This document shows positions 1 to 12,659 of a stretch of DNA of 64,000 nt, piece by piece. How positions within the stretch are numbered: the stretch's first letter is position 1; every line of letters starts with the position of its first letter. Below the pieces are notes generated by a model. That model saw only the letters and a list, made by a program, of their open reading frames with translations, ran no database searches and was not told where the DNA came from. Source of the stretch: Podospora bellae-mahoneyi (Eukaryota > Ascomycota > Sordariomycetes > Sordariales > Podosporaceae); contig NC_085884.1 in the NCBI RefSeq assembly GCF_035222275.1, forward strand, positions 620,001 to 684,000, written 5' to 3'. The position numbers were made by a program, and so were the translations under genes.

Positions 1-3000
1 TGCCTAGCAACTCCAAGACACGCACAGAGCTCACCAACTCGTTTTTGAGCGAGCTGTGGTACACCCTTGAGCATCCCCCTTCGATGTATGTGGGTGAGAA
101 GTTCCAGTATCGCCAGGCTGATGGGTCATATAATGTGAGTTTGGGTTTGTCATATCACTCGATTGCTCATCCTCATGCTGACGCCTTTCCAGAATGTTAT
201 GTTTCCCCAGCTTGGTGCCGCTGGCACTTCGTACTCCAGATCGGTAGCTGCCAATGTCGTTCGGCAGGGCGCTCTTCCAGACCCCAATCTCATCTTCGAG
301 TCAGTCATGAAGCGGACGGAGTACACAGAACATCCGAACAATGTCTCTAGCATTCTGTGGTACTGGGCCAGTATCATCATTCACGGTAGGTATTCCTGTC
401 AGCTGCCAGTTGTCGACATCGTCACTAACGCACTGTGCAGATCTGTTCTGGACAGACTACAGGGACATGAGCAAGTCCAAGACCTCTTCGTACCTGGACC
501 TGTCTCCTCTGTACGGCAGCAATCAGGACATGCAGGACACCATCCGCACCTTCAAGGACGGCAAGATCAAGCCTGACTGCTTTGCTGACAAGCGCCTCCT
601 GGGCATGCCACCCGGTGTCGGTGTGTTTTTGATCATGTTCAACCGCGTCCACAACCATGTGGCTGAGAACTTGGCCCGCATCAACGAGGATGGCAGGTTT
701 TCTCCCCCCAGCCCCAACCTTGAGGGCGAGAAGAAGGAGGCTGCGTGGAAGAAGTACGACAACGACCTGTTCCAGCATGCTCGGTTGATCACCTCTGGTC
801 TGTACATCAACATCACACTGCTGGATTACGTCCGAAACATTGTCAACCTCAACCGTGTTGATACCACCTGGACTCTTGACCCCCGTGTCGAGACTGGCAT
901 AAACGTTGACACCAAGGAGGGTGCCGAGCGTGGTACCGGCAATGTGTGCTCGGCCGAGTTCAACCTCTGCTACCGCTGGCACTCGTGCATCTCGGCCAAG
1001 GATGACAAGTGGATTCAGGATTTCTACTATGATCTCTTCAAGAAGCCGGGCAAGGACCTCTCTATTCATGAGCTCATCATGGGCTTCGGCAAATTCGAGG
1101 GCATGATCCCAGATGACCCTGCGGAGCGTCCCTTCAACAAATTCCAGAGAGGGCCGGATGGCAAGTTCAACGACGATGACCTTGTCAACTGCATCTCAGA
1201 CGCCATTGAGGACCCCGCTGGATCTTTTGGCGCCCGCAACGTGCCCGAGTCGATGCGGGCGGTTGAGATTCTCGGGATCATTCAAGGCCGCAGATGGAAT
1301 GTTGCTGGCTTGAACGAATTCCGCAAGCACTTCGGCCTGAAGCCCTACGAGAAGTTCGAGGACATCAACTCGGACCCGGGTGTTGCTGAGTCTCTTCGTC
1401 GCCTGTATGATCACCCCGACTTTGTGGAGCTGTACCCTGGTCTCGTGGCGGAGGAGAGGAAGGAGCCCATGGTTCCTGGTGTCGGCATTGCGCCTACCTA
1501 CACCATCTCCCGTGTCGTCTTGTCGGATGCTGTGTGTCTGGTGAGAGGTGACCGCCACTACACCATCGACTACACACCACGAAACCTCACCAACTGGGGT
1601 TTCAACGAAGTCCAGTATGACTTGAACATCAACCACGGTTGCGTCTTTTACAAGCTCTTCCTCCGGGCTTTCCCCAACCACTTCAAGTACAACTCGGTCT
1701 ACGCGCACTACCCCATGGTGACCCCGTCGGAGAACAGCAAGATTCTCAAGGACCTCAAGCGCGCTCATCTCTTTGACTTCTCCCGGCCAGGCAGGATCGC
1801 CACACCCACCGAGGTCACCTCGTACGATGGTGCCCAGCGCATCTTTGCTGCTGAGGACAAGTTCAAGAGCACCTGGAATGCTGGTGTTGCTGGCATCCGC
1901 GCCAAGGCAAGCCCTGAGCTTTCTGGCGATGCTGCTGTCCACGACAGGCACCGCACCACTGCATCTCGGTCGCTGTTCACCCCTGAGCTGGGCACCCAGA
2001 TCAAGGCCTTCTACGAGAGCTTGACAGACAAACTGCTCACCACCAAGAGCTACACTTTGGTACCCGGCAGCAAGTTTGCTGACCTCGTCCGCGACATTGC
2101 CAATATCGTGCCAACCCACTTTGCCGCCAGTGTCTTCGGCCTTCCGTTGACAACCAAGGAAAACAGCAAGGGCATCTACACCGAGCACGAGCTTTACGCC
2201 GTCCTCCAGATCATCGCCTCTGCCCTCTTCGTCGACTTGGAGCCTGTTAAGCTCTTCCCCGTGGTGGAAGCAGCCAAGACGGTCGCTGGTCAGCTCGGCA
2301 CCCTTGTCGACAAGACGGTCAAGAGCCCCAAGGCAGCCAAGAACAGCGTCCTCAACACCTTCGGCGTTAACTTTATCAAGGAGCTTAAGAAGGCCGGTTT
2401 GGCCACGCACGACATCACTTGGAACCATGTCCTCCCAACCGCTGCGGCCCTCGCCTCGAGCCAAGGTGAGCTGTTCACCCAGGCAGTGGATTACTACCTC
2501 TCCCCCGAGGGTGCCGCGCACGTAGCGGACATTACCGCCATTGCCTCCCAGCCGTCATCTTCCCAGAACGACGCTCTCCTCTTGGGTTACGTCCTGGAAG
2601 GCATCCGCCTGTCAGGTTCAGCTCGGTCTCACTTTGAAGCCACAACCGCCGGCACTGTCACGGCGTCCAATGGCACGGAGCTGCACATCCAGCCCGGCAG
2701 CAAGGTTACCATCAACTCTGTATGCCCCTCTTTTACCCTTTTTGTCCCCTCCAGTATTAACCTCTCTTGTTTTCTAGTCAACCGCCTCCCGCGACGCAGC
2801 TTACTTCCCCGAGCCAGAAACCGTCAACCCCCGCCGTCCACTGGACAAGTACATCCACTTTGACGCCGGTCCTCATGCCTTCCTGGGCAAGGAAATCAGC
2901 CAGATTGCCCTCACAGAGATGTTCCGTGCTCTGTTCAAGAGGAAGAATGTCCGGCGCGCGCCTGGTCCGCAGGGAGAGCTAAAGAAGGTGCCGAGGGCGG

Positions 3001-3089
3001 ATGGGAACGGGGTGGATTACCTCAGGGAGGACTGGGGTGCTTTGACGCCCTTCCCTGTTACCATGAAGGTGATGTGGGATGAGGTTTAG
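1..3089 (+). CDS. Ppo-type fatty-acid heme dioxygenase / P450-like fusion, 5' end outside window
   Basis: This is the C-terminal ~970 residues of a psi-factor-producing oxygenase (linoleate dioxygenase-P450 fusion), which makes oxylipins from C18 fatty acids. Inferred exons are 1..134, 193..385, 441..2719 and 2778..3089; all introns are 55-58 bp with GT-AG ends and keep the frame. The peroxidase-like domain shows the YRWH motif (radical Tyr and proximal heme His) near 970-985. The P450-like half follows, with the heme loop read as GPHAFLG (about 2864-2890). The cysteine heme ligand expected before LG is Phe. In PpoC-type 10-dioxygenases the P450 cysteine is also lost, so this protein probably releases the hydroperoxide without P450 isomerisation. 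The substrate is inferred from the family. The N-terminus, with the distal heme His, lies left of the window. Family identity is secure; the exact Ppo subclass is not. Confidence 0.9.
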
Positions 3090-5440
3090 AGAATGGAAAT
3101 GCATTTTAGTGATGGGGAGGAGGACGTAATAGGTTATGCACCCAGACTGTCATTTCCAGGGAAATCCAACGCAGATTTCGGATGTCATACTGCCAAAAGC
3201 AGAGGAAGATTCCTCTCCCTCTCTTCTACACTCACACCACTCAGTCTTCCAATATACCTAAAGCATATAAGCGTTGACAGAAAATAAAAATCGAAAATAA
3301 CACGGGCGGTAAAAAGATATAGGTACGTCGGTCCATCGAGCTTGTTATTTTAAGCTCCTAGGCGGAATTACAAAGTATAGCTCTTTACATTTCTGGACAC
3401 TTACTACTCCAATCTTTGTAACCGAGATCATGATTATCTATAAGCTATCGCAAGGAATGCGTTTTGCTGAGGATTCAGCTAAACAACTGAATCGTGCTTG
3501 GATGTCCGTGTGCGTTAGTACTGGACTTGGCTCATCATTGCGGCACAGCCCAGGCCAGCACCTCAGGTATATAGTTATTTGCTCCCTCTGGCCCAGCCAC
3601 AAATCTCGGGTCTTGGGATCTTTAATATCGGGGCGATATGCTATAATCCTGTAAGATCTGGACGGCTTTTGGGATACCGGCGGTAAGGGGTTGAGAAGCC
3701 AAGGTGTAAGAGAACGAAACGATGGAGCATACTCACAGATGCAATATTTCCTTCTATCTGGGAGGGAAATTGTCATCGGATGACGAAGACTGGACTCCGA
3801 GCGTCGAGGCCGTTTGGGCAACGATTCGGTTCGCAATGACCACGGGCCGACTAAAATACCTGACCGGCCAACCACCACTCTCCACCAACCCTACACCTAT
3901 CACCCTGTGCCACGAACAGCAGGTACCGCTTCAGCCGCCGAAGATAGGACGTTGAACACTTAAAGAACCAACTTCAAGCCAGCCTACGAACAATCTTACT
4001 AATCTACGAGAATCCGAAGAGAAATGATAAAAATGAGTGCATAAGCTAGAATGGACTTTGCATGGGCTTCAAGGAGAGTAGGGTATATTTTGGGAAATGT
4101 ATGTTTCAATCGGTAATAGTTGCGCTTTCGGCTTAGCCACCCGGCGTTAATAAATTATTATTATCATTATCATATGAATTGCAGACTAAGGCAGCTCGGC
4201 GCTTACGTGATGTTTCTCACAGCGCAATGACAAGTGAAGGTACCAATCAGCCCCTACGCAAATACGTGCTATTTAATCGCAAGCTTGGCATATCTTCTTT
4301 CATCCTAGTTTAGCATCCCCCTTCGCTCACCTATCCAGCATACACTTCCTACTTGCTCGCACTTGATTCTTATCCTATTATCAGCTCGACATGACCTAAA
4401 TAACATTATTCCGCCCACCTTTTCGTGGAGCCAATTATGAATTTGACACCGGCGACTTCACAACTAGCAATAAGTTCTGGAAAGCCCCAACATATATATC
4501 TATATCCAAACTAATGCGGCCAGCAAAACGATTTCGAAGCTGTGAAAGAAGAGGGGGTATTACAGGCGATGTAGCGGGTATCCTATATCAGTACTATAAC
4601 TCAATATAAGAGACGAACGGTAATAGAACTATTATCTCGGTCAGCTCAAAAGCGGGCGAGGATAATAAGTATTACTACTTCCCACAAAAACGAGGATGGG
4701 AAATAGCGTTTTATTGTGGAGTCAGGCTTAGAGTAGTACGATGATAATTTTAGAGGGTGGGCGAATATGCTCGCCCCGAGACCAGACGAGGATCTCGTTG
4801 ACGGCTCCCGGATCACTCACGTTCAGCGAAAAAAAAGTAGGGGGAGCAAATTATTAAGTCGTCAGATCTCACGAAGAGACGCATAGCCTTGCTCTCTAGA
4901 AAACGCACTTCCTTGCCACCTACCAAGGAAAAGTCCGCACTTTCTTCCCATCCACAGCCTGTCAAGCAGAGTGGGCAGCTTCCCCAGGAAATAAGAGTTA
5001 TATTTAAGTTTTGGATTTATAGCTAAGAGCGAAACCGGCGTCCGCTCTTGCACTCTTTGAAGTGTTTGGCCACGGACCAGCCGTACTTGAAGAACATCGA
5101 GGTCCCAAATGAATTCCCAATGGTGCTGACATTTGCCGGCGTTTACGTGTTGAGAGGCTGTCAAAGTACGACACCGTAGCCACCAGGTAAATAGAGCAGC
5201 CAAATGTTTATATAATTTGCCCCACAGTGCGATGGAGAGAGAGGTATAAACCTGTTAAGGCGAATATCTGCTGCGTTGTATAATGTGATCTTCTGCTGCT
5301 TAATGTAGTTCCACCACAATAACGTCGGATTAATTATGGTAGTAGATTAAAACTATATGTATGTAGCGAAAACAAAATATTCTAAATCAACAACGTCTCC
5401 GAAACGCTTCAGTTAAGCCAAAATATTGAAAGATATAATG
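3090..5440. other. Intergenic, no supportable gene
   Basis: About 2.35 kb between two convergent genes. Reading frames here are short and resemble no family I recognise. AT-rich stretches lie near 3290-3400 and 4140-4170. The tract 3440-3880 has a moderately long minus-strand frame with splice-like signals but no recognisable domain. It may be decayed sequence. Confidence 0.5.
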
Positions 5441-8400
5441 TTATACGACATTATGACGTCCACCTTTCCCATTAAAATCAAATCGAAAGAGGCAAAGTTG
5501 GCCAGAAGCATGTCCTATGGCGATGGTACAATTGTATACAGCTGTACATATTGGTCGATAGTTAGGAGGAAGCCAGATAAGGTTCTTCCCATTTCGTGTA
5601 ATCCACTTATCACTGACAAAGAGAAGACCGCTGCCCGGTCCTTGGTCTGTAAAGTTATTTGCTGAACTCGGGGTTATCTTCAGCAATCCGCGATCTGTTT
5701 CAAGGTAATCATTATCCACAAACGATAGACGTTTAAAAATGCCATGCTCCATGAGGGTCCGCCGGTGCTCGCCGGTAGCCACATCCCAGAGCCGTACCGT
5801 GTTATCGTCTGAACATGACGCTAGTGTGGCACCGTCTGGCGAGAACGCTACCGCTGTAACACAATCGCTATGCCCCTCGAAGGTCCGCCGGTACTCGCCG
5901 GTAGCCACATCCCAGAGCCGTACCGTGTTATCGTATGAAGCTGACGCCAGTGTGGTACCGTCCGGCGAGAACGCTACCGCCGTATTAGAACGGCTATGTC
6001 CCTCAAGGGTCCGCTGGTGCTCGCCGGTAGACACATCCCAGAGCCATACCGTGTTATCGTATGAAGCTGACGCCAGTGTAGCACCATCCGGTGAGAACGC
6101 TACCGCTGTAACACCACGGTTATGTCCCTCAAGGGTCCGCCGGTGCTCGCCGGTAGCCACATCCCAGAGCCGTACCGTGTTATCGTATGAAGCTGACGCC
6201 AGTGTAGCACCATCCGGCGAGAACGCTACCGCTGTAACAGCACGGTTATGTCCCTCAAGGGTCCGCCGGTGCTCGCCGGTAGCCACATCCCAGAGCCGTA
6301 GCGTGTTATCGTATGAAGCTGACGCCAGTGTAGCACCATCCGGCGAGAACGCTACCGCTCTAACATAACCTTTATGTCCCTCAAGGGTCCGCCGGTGCTC
6401 GCCGGTAGCCACATCCCAAAGCCCTACCGTGTTATCCTCTGAAGCTGACGCTAGTGTAGTACCGTCCGGCGAGAACGCTACCGCTGTAACACAATCGCTA
6501 TGCCCCTCGAAGGTCCGCCGGCACTCGCCGGTCGCCACATCCCAGAGCCGTACCGTGTTATCGTATGAAGCTGACGCCAGTGTGGCACCATCCGGCGAGA
6601 ACGCTACCGCCGTAGCATAACTGTTATGTCCCTCAAGGGTCCGCCGGTGCTCGCCGGTAGCCACATCCCAGAGCCGTACCATGTTATCGCATGAAGCTGA
6701 CGCCAGTGTGGCACCATCTGGCGGGAACGCTACCGCTATAACAGTGTCGTTATGTCCCTCAAGGGTCCGCCGGTACTCGCCGGTCGCCACATCCCAGAGC
6801 CGTACCGTGTTATCGTATGAAGCTGACGCCAGTGTGGCACCATCCGGCGAGAACGCTACCGCCGTAATAGAAAGGTTATGTCCCTCAAGGGTCCGCCGGT
6901 ACTCGCCGGTAGCCACATCCCAAAGCCCTAACGTGTTATCCTCTGAACCTGACGCTAGTGTGGTACCGTCCGGCGAGAATGCTACCGCTGTAGCATAACT
7001 GTTATGTCCCTCGAAGGTCCGCTGGTGCTCGCCGGTAGCCACATCCCAGAGCCGTACCGTTTTATCGTATGAAGCTGACGCTAGTGTGGTACCGTCCGGC
7101 GAGAACGCTACCGCTGTAACATAACCGTTATGTCCCTTGAAGGTCCGCCGGTGCTCGCCGGTAGCCACATCCCAGAGCCGTACTGTGTTATCCTCTGAAC
7201 CTGACGCCAGTGTAGCACCATCCGGCGAGAACGCTACCGCTGTAACACCACGGTTATGTCCCTCAAGGGTCCGCCGGTGCTCGCCGGTAGCCACATCCCA
7301 GAGCCGTACCGTGTTATCGTATGAAGTTGACGCCAGTGTGGTACCATCCGGCGAGAACGCTACCGCTGTAACCCAACCGTTATGTCCTTCAAAGGTCTGC
7401 AGACACGCGTCCCACTCCAAGTCAACCATTGGCAATACTGGGATCCATTCAGGAATATAGCCACAGAATATTCCCCTGATTATGCTTTTCTTTGGCGCAA
7501 AAATAAGTGTGGAAGTATAAGTCTGAAGGGGGTAAATGTCGATAATCTGGCGGAAGCTAAGAATAAATCGTATTGCATCGTGTAAAAACGCGGAGATCGT
7601 GGAACTAATACCGGGCTATATATTTCGTGTTAGCGAATATTTATAAATCTTCTTTAGTGCGCCTTACACTAAGGAGACCCTGTAAATCCCTAATCATTCC
7701 AACACTTGTAGATAGTTTCCCAAGGAGACTTAGCGCTTCCAGCCAGTGGAGGAAATGACCTTCGAGGAAGGTATATACTTGATGGTTATCGCTTATACGA
7801 GAACTGCTTTGCTGAAAGTGATAGACCCAATATAGGCACGCATACCGGACATCTGATGGCAAATGTAAGTCGATGACTGACGACTCAATGTCGGCACGAG
7901 CTGTTCCAGGCATTCTCAGATCGCAGATGTCCTTCTTCAAGTTATCAGAAAGAAGCTCCAAGCATCTACTCGCAATTATTTCGTGGGTGGCACCCCTGTC
8001 TATCCAGAACGAGTTGGTGTCCTTTTTGTTGGGATCAACGAGAAAGTCATGGAATGACAAATGAAACATCCTAACCGGGGATGTAGGAGAGACCGGTACG
8101 CTAAGGACGGAGTGAAGTGGTTCAAGTCTGCGAATAACAACCTTCTCTTGTATACCAAGAAGTCGGGCTAAAGAGCATATCGAGAGTGGTTCGGCTAAGA
8201 GCACAATCGGGCCCACGACCATCCGGAATTCATCAAGAAGGGATCTCTTAGATACCTCGGAACCGACAAGCAACCGATCAAGGACTGGGCGATATGTTGC
8301 GTCTAGCTTGTCGATCTCGGATTGCTGTGTTCCTGACTGATATTCCAGGATCTTTGCTAATTGATCACCGGGATCACACCATGCTGGGTCCCGGATAAAA

Positions 8401-10306
8401 CGGCAAACAGTAGCTGCAAAGATAAAGAGGGGAACGGCCATCTTGACCAAGTCTTGGACAATCTGGGGACCAGGCCAATCGTGCGGAAGCTGCTGCCCAC
8501 CAGGAGACAGATCATTGTAGTCGTTTCGGATTTTTGTAAGCTCAGAGTCCAGATATACAGCGATATCGTGCTCGATAATTGGCTTTGGGATTTCATGCAA
8601 GACTAGATCCTGGTATTTTCCCTTGATCTTATTGAAGCCAAGTCGGATTGGCAACTCAGGCCGGCTTGTAAGGAAAGCTCTTAGCCGTACGGAAATCAGA
8701 CTCTTTGCTTGTGACAACAGGGAAATAATAACCCTGATATCATCGTCCCGTTCGCACTCATCAAGGGCATCAATCACCAGGACAATTGTCTTAATGTCGT
8801 CCAAACTGCCCCTTAGGTTTTCCAACGGCTTTAGGATCAGCTTCTTAAACTGCTCCTCCAACCTTTTGCTCGTGACGTAAGGGTCAGCCTCAATAGCATC
8901 CTTGATATACGATGCCAAACTAGGCTCTTTGACAACAAGCTGAGTCGCAATGGTTGTAAACAGCAGGGCGGCCTTGCTCCGGTCTTTCTCGCCTCTCTTA
9001 AAGAAGAAGCTGGCACCGAGAAAATTTTGGTCCGCAAACGATTGCGCGACTGTACGTGATATGGTGGACTTCCCAGTTCCTGCCATGCCGTTTAGCCAGA
9101 AGATGCATTCGCCGTGCGGATCGTCCGCCCATGCCATTATGTCCCGCTGGAGGCCAACTCGGGTATCAGGGTGACATCGCGCGTCGTGCTCGTCCGTGTG
9201 GGAGTCAAAGGCGGCACCGTTCGCAATGGGGAGCTTGGAAAGGATGGCATCGCGGATCGTCTGTGAATTCGAGCGTATCTCGTCAAGCACACCACTACTG
9301 ATAGTTAGAAACCTTAGAACTCGGAATTGGGGAGTAGAACATACGTCATCTTCCCGTTAATCCACTGTTTAAGATCGTCAACGGAGTTATATCCCTCCGG
9401 TGGAATCTCAAGCGCTTCCAGAAGACCGGGTGGGGAGACGGGGGTGTCAAAAGACGCCCCTTTCGTCAAACTCTCCCTGAACCTAGTGCCATCTCTTGCA
9501 ATTTCTTCGGTTGCCGTTGCCAACTCAGTTCTACCCCCAATCTTGTTTGCGCGCTTCTTAAGTTTATCCTCCATGTAAGCCAAGCAGAGCGCATAACAAA
9601 GAGCGTTGCCATGCGCCATATCTATCACGATCTCATCCTGGCGAGTAAGAGATGAACCCTTGTACAAGAGCGGGTGTGCAAGCTTGTTGTAAAGATCTTC
9701 CGCGATAGTCGTGACTTGTATTTCGAATATCACGTCGCAGAACTGAGAAAGGGCTCTGTATTTCCCTTTTTCTAAGCTGACACGATAGTTGCGAGTCTCG
9801 TAGGCACCGAACCGTGTTTTCCAGGACCGACCAATCTCACGGTCACGGACGAAAATAACTGGCTCCTCTTCCTTCCGAAAACTTTCTTTAATAAAGCAAA
9901 CGGCTCTCTCCATATCGTCAGCAAATTCAAGGATAATCCTGAGTCCGACAAGATCATGAATGTTACTGAATATGTCAGAGAAGCTCTCGAATTGCTTTTG
10001 GCTGCGATCTAAAAGCGCTTTCTCGCGCCGATCGAGTGACTTTCTGATTGAATCGACCTGCTTAGTTCTGCTTTTGACTTGGCAGTCAATAGCTCTGCGC
10101 TCGAGAGCACTTTTGCAAAATTCCTCCAGTCTCTCCCTCATAGCGTCGTACTCATTTAGCAATTTAGGCCAGATGTCGTTGACGAAAGCGCTCTTAGGAT
10201 CTAGGCTAACAGGCCCCTCGGTCATTTGATTGATTTTCACCCGCAGTGATTGATTTGGAGCATCACCGTCGCCCGCTTGAGGCGGAGCTTGTGAATGTGC
10301 ATCCAT
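5441..10306 (-). CDS. NLR-like receptor: RelA/SpoT-like domain - NACHT - 13 WD40 repeats
   Basis: Proposed exons on the minus strand are 10306..9345, 9297..7668 and 7615..5441, giving 1588 residues. Both introns (47 and 52 bp) have GT-AG ends, CTAAC-like branch sites and join in frame. Residues ~60-240 resemble RelA/SpoT nucleotidyltransferases: an RTKQVDSIRK segment, DLVGLR and FEIQV, the last matching the synthetase ExQ motif. The usual Tyr-xxx-His motif reads AYETRN, so His is Asn. The NACHT domain carries Walker A GMAGTGKST (~391-399) and Walker B VIDALDE. Residues ~938-1484 are 13 WD40 repeats of exactly 42 residues, then a ~100-residue tail. Family knowledge: fungal NACHT-WD40 proteins are incompatibility or immune-like receptors whose N-terminal domain is the effector. 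Inference: repeats sense a ligand, NACHT oligomerises, and the nucleotidyltransferase-like domain acts. Catalytic activity is unproven. Confidence 0.88.
5753..7390 (-). repeat. 13 tandem 126-bp WD40-coding repeats
   Basis: The repeats are nearly identical 126-bp units (42 codons). Each has a constant frame of GH, TAVAFSPDG, TLAS, DNTVRLWDVATGE and RRT. Variation is confined to about three residues after GH, the two or three residues around the S-x-S-x-DN turn, and one residue before RRT. Whole repeats share variable combinations: repeats 8 and 13 have SDCV, 4 and 7 have NSYA, 2 and 11 have NRGV. This suggests exchange between repeats. Confidence 0.95.
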
Positions 10307-10804
10307 GGTATGCTGGCGGCGTAGTGTTCTACCAATCGACCAAATGAAGTGCTGATCGTGGAGAGTGATGGGGCTCGCATAGCCGCCTGTACAGGCAGGA
10401 AAAATATAAAGAAAGCAGTAAATACACTAGCAGAGGGTGCGAAGGGCAGTGTTCAAACTGCGATCGGGCCTTGTCTCAAAGGTTGAAGGCCTCGTAGGTA
10501 GGCGGTACAGAAGTTGGATAAGGGAGATAATTAGCAGCCAAAGGCTCCTGGAGCGACGACAAGGAGCCAGGCAGCTGTTCGCCATTGCATTGGGCATCAA
10601 CCTAATGGTGCAATCCCTGCAGCTACCTGTGTTTATCGGTTTACACAAGCGAATCACACAGTGCCACACGACGAAGATAAGGTCTGTGCTTGTTGCCGTG
10701 CTACGCGACGCACAATGACCAGCCTGCAATGAGGCACTTTGCAAGGCAGCCGAGGCGGAGGGCCTACTGCGCCACAACCTCAAGCTGCACGTGATATTAG
10801 CGAC
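10307..10804. promoter_or_regulatory. Shared divergent upstream region of the NLR and CorA-like genes
   Basis: About 500 bp separates the inferred start codons of two divergent genes, so both promoters must lie here unless an undetected upstream exon of the CorA-like gene exists. I see no clear TATA box. A short minus-strand reading frame (10427-10810) has no recognisable domain. Confidence 0.4.
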
Positions 10805-12418
10805 ATGCATATCGCACTACATAAGGCAGTCGAACAAGGTGCATTAGCTCAATCGTTGGACACTAAGTTCTTACACACACTTCTTCCCTCTCCTTCAGAT
10901 CGCTATCCTTATACAGGCTGGACGAGGAGGATGAACTACGAAAAAGGATCATACAGAGATTTTGTCCGATCTCGATGCCAAACCAACCCTTGCGTCACTG
11001 GATTAGCCGATTATTTGAGATGTGGGCCTGGAGCTGCCAGTACCATCGTTACTCTCGACTACTCCCGGGACGGACAATCGGTACCGAATCCTCTAACGGT
11101 ATCCGAGGTTGATCTGGCCAAGCTGATGGGTGCGACCTCTACAACCGCTGGCCGGATTGTGCTCGTTGAGAACATCCAACCCCATTTGGTCTGTTTGCTC
11201 GGCGAGATTTTTGATGTGGATCCAATCTTCTTTGCCGGCCACGTCACCACCGACTTCAAAGACATCGAGAATGCACCACCTCCTCCTTCACTTGCGTTGT
11301 TTCCATCCCAGATTGCTGAAAATGGCTATCTCCATCTCCACTATCAGCAGGTATTGGACCTGGGAAGCGCAGACTTGTTTACATCTTCGTACAGTCTGAA
11401 ATCGGACTCCGACGTTCCTCGAAATGTCAGACTTCTACCGCATCTATCAGGCCGACAGATTGCTTTGGCTCGAGCGTGCTGTTCTATTCTAGTGAAAAAG
11501 ATCAAAGGCATATGGATTTGTAAGTCTTGCTCAGATATTTAATGCATCGTGACGGCATCTCTAACATTAGTAGGCTTAATCCTGGTGGATCCCCCTGTCA
11601 ATATGGTTCTTGAGACGTTGGGGTTAGGCGGCCGAAAGTCATATCCAAGTATGATGTTGCATGGAGGATTCGAGGAATTTAAGCAACCGACGTCTTTCGC
11701 GTCTTTCGGATCTACCACGAGCGATCGTTTACCAGATAAGAAGTCGATGCTCAGTAACCTGCTCCGCTACTTCCGCCACCAACCACCTGGGTTCATGATA
11801 ACAGAGCCTAGCATCTTGAGCCTCGGCTACTACCCGATACGTATCGTCTTAGCTGAGTGGAATCTTTACATGCTCCTGATGAGTCGTTACTTGAAATATT
11901 ATGAATATACTCTGCACGACATCGAGAATCGACTGCACGATAGCGACATTATCGACCTTCAACGTTGGCGGCGGCGGAACATGCAAAGCCGACACAAACT
12001 AAATCTTCTCTCTGAGTTCATCGATTATTGGTTACAACAGGAATCCAAAAAGCAGCCGTGGGATTTTATACTGAAAGATATCAAGCATGTATCGTCACAG
12101 CTAGAGCATTACAGCCGCTCGCTCGAGCATATGGTCCCAGTAGCAACGTCGATGGTACAGCTGTTCGACTCACGGCGGTCGATACAAGAGGCTGCCAACG
12201 TTAGCCGGCTCACTTTTATTGCGCTGGTGTTTGTGCCGCTGTCTTGGGTCGCCAGCCTTTTCAGCATGTCAGAAGATTACTCTCCAGGACACAAGAGCTT
12301 TTGGGTATATTTTGCTACTGCACTGCCAGTTATGATTCTAGTCTTGCTTTTATCAACTGTGCAAGGGGATCGACTGAAGGGAAAATTGAAGAGGATTTGG
12401 GTAGTTTTACGACGGTAA
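10805..12418 (+). CDS. CorA-like divalent cation transporter family protein
   Basis: Exons are 10805..11519 and 11574..12418 (519 residues). The 54-bp intron begins GTAAGT, has a CTAAC branch site and restores frame with a split Cys codon. The C-terminus has two hydrophobic helices, roughly the segments LTFIALVFVPLSWVASLF and FWVYFATALPVMILVLLL. They follow a long charged helical region, which is the CorA layout of a large cytosolic domain and two membrane helices. The canonical GMN selectivity motif after the first helix is absent: the residues there are SMS followed by EDYSPG. Magnesium transport is therefore uncertain, although such diverged CorA-like proteins are numerous in fungi. The start is the first in-frame Met. 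A later Met (MNYEKGSYRDF) is a plausible alternative, as is an undetected upstream exon. The gene diverges from the NLR next to it. Confidence 0.78.
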
Positions 12419-12659
12419 GCGGGAAGACGAAGGACTGAAGCAGTGTTAGCGTAGATATACAAAATGTAATAATTGTTCTATGATCTACACGTTGCCTTGA
12501 GTTTTCCATTAGCTTTCCAGACAGTTAATGTGAGGCTTAATGAATCACAGTTCCCAGCCGTACATTCGCTTTGAAATATAAAAATATAAATATCACGGCA
12601 CCGGCCGGTTTACAGGTACTATAAGTTAGTAATATTACCTGCCAACTGTTCTATATCCT

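Noticed and set aside
1196-2521. Long minus-strand frame (441 codons) antisense to the Ppo gene
   Set aside because: It mirrors the codon bias of the real gene on the other strand and shows no domain.
4862-5203. 113-codon minus-strand frame in the 3.1-5.4 kb gap
   Set aside because: No domain, no splice-linked neighbours and no codon bias like nearby genes.
5739-7460. Repetitive plus-strand frames with an SPVATSQSRTVLS-like repeat
   Set aside because: These are the antisense of the WD40 repeats, repeated only because the real repeats are.
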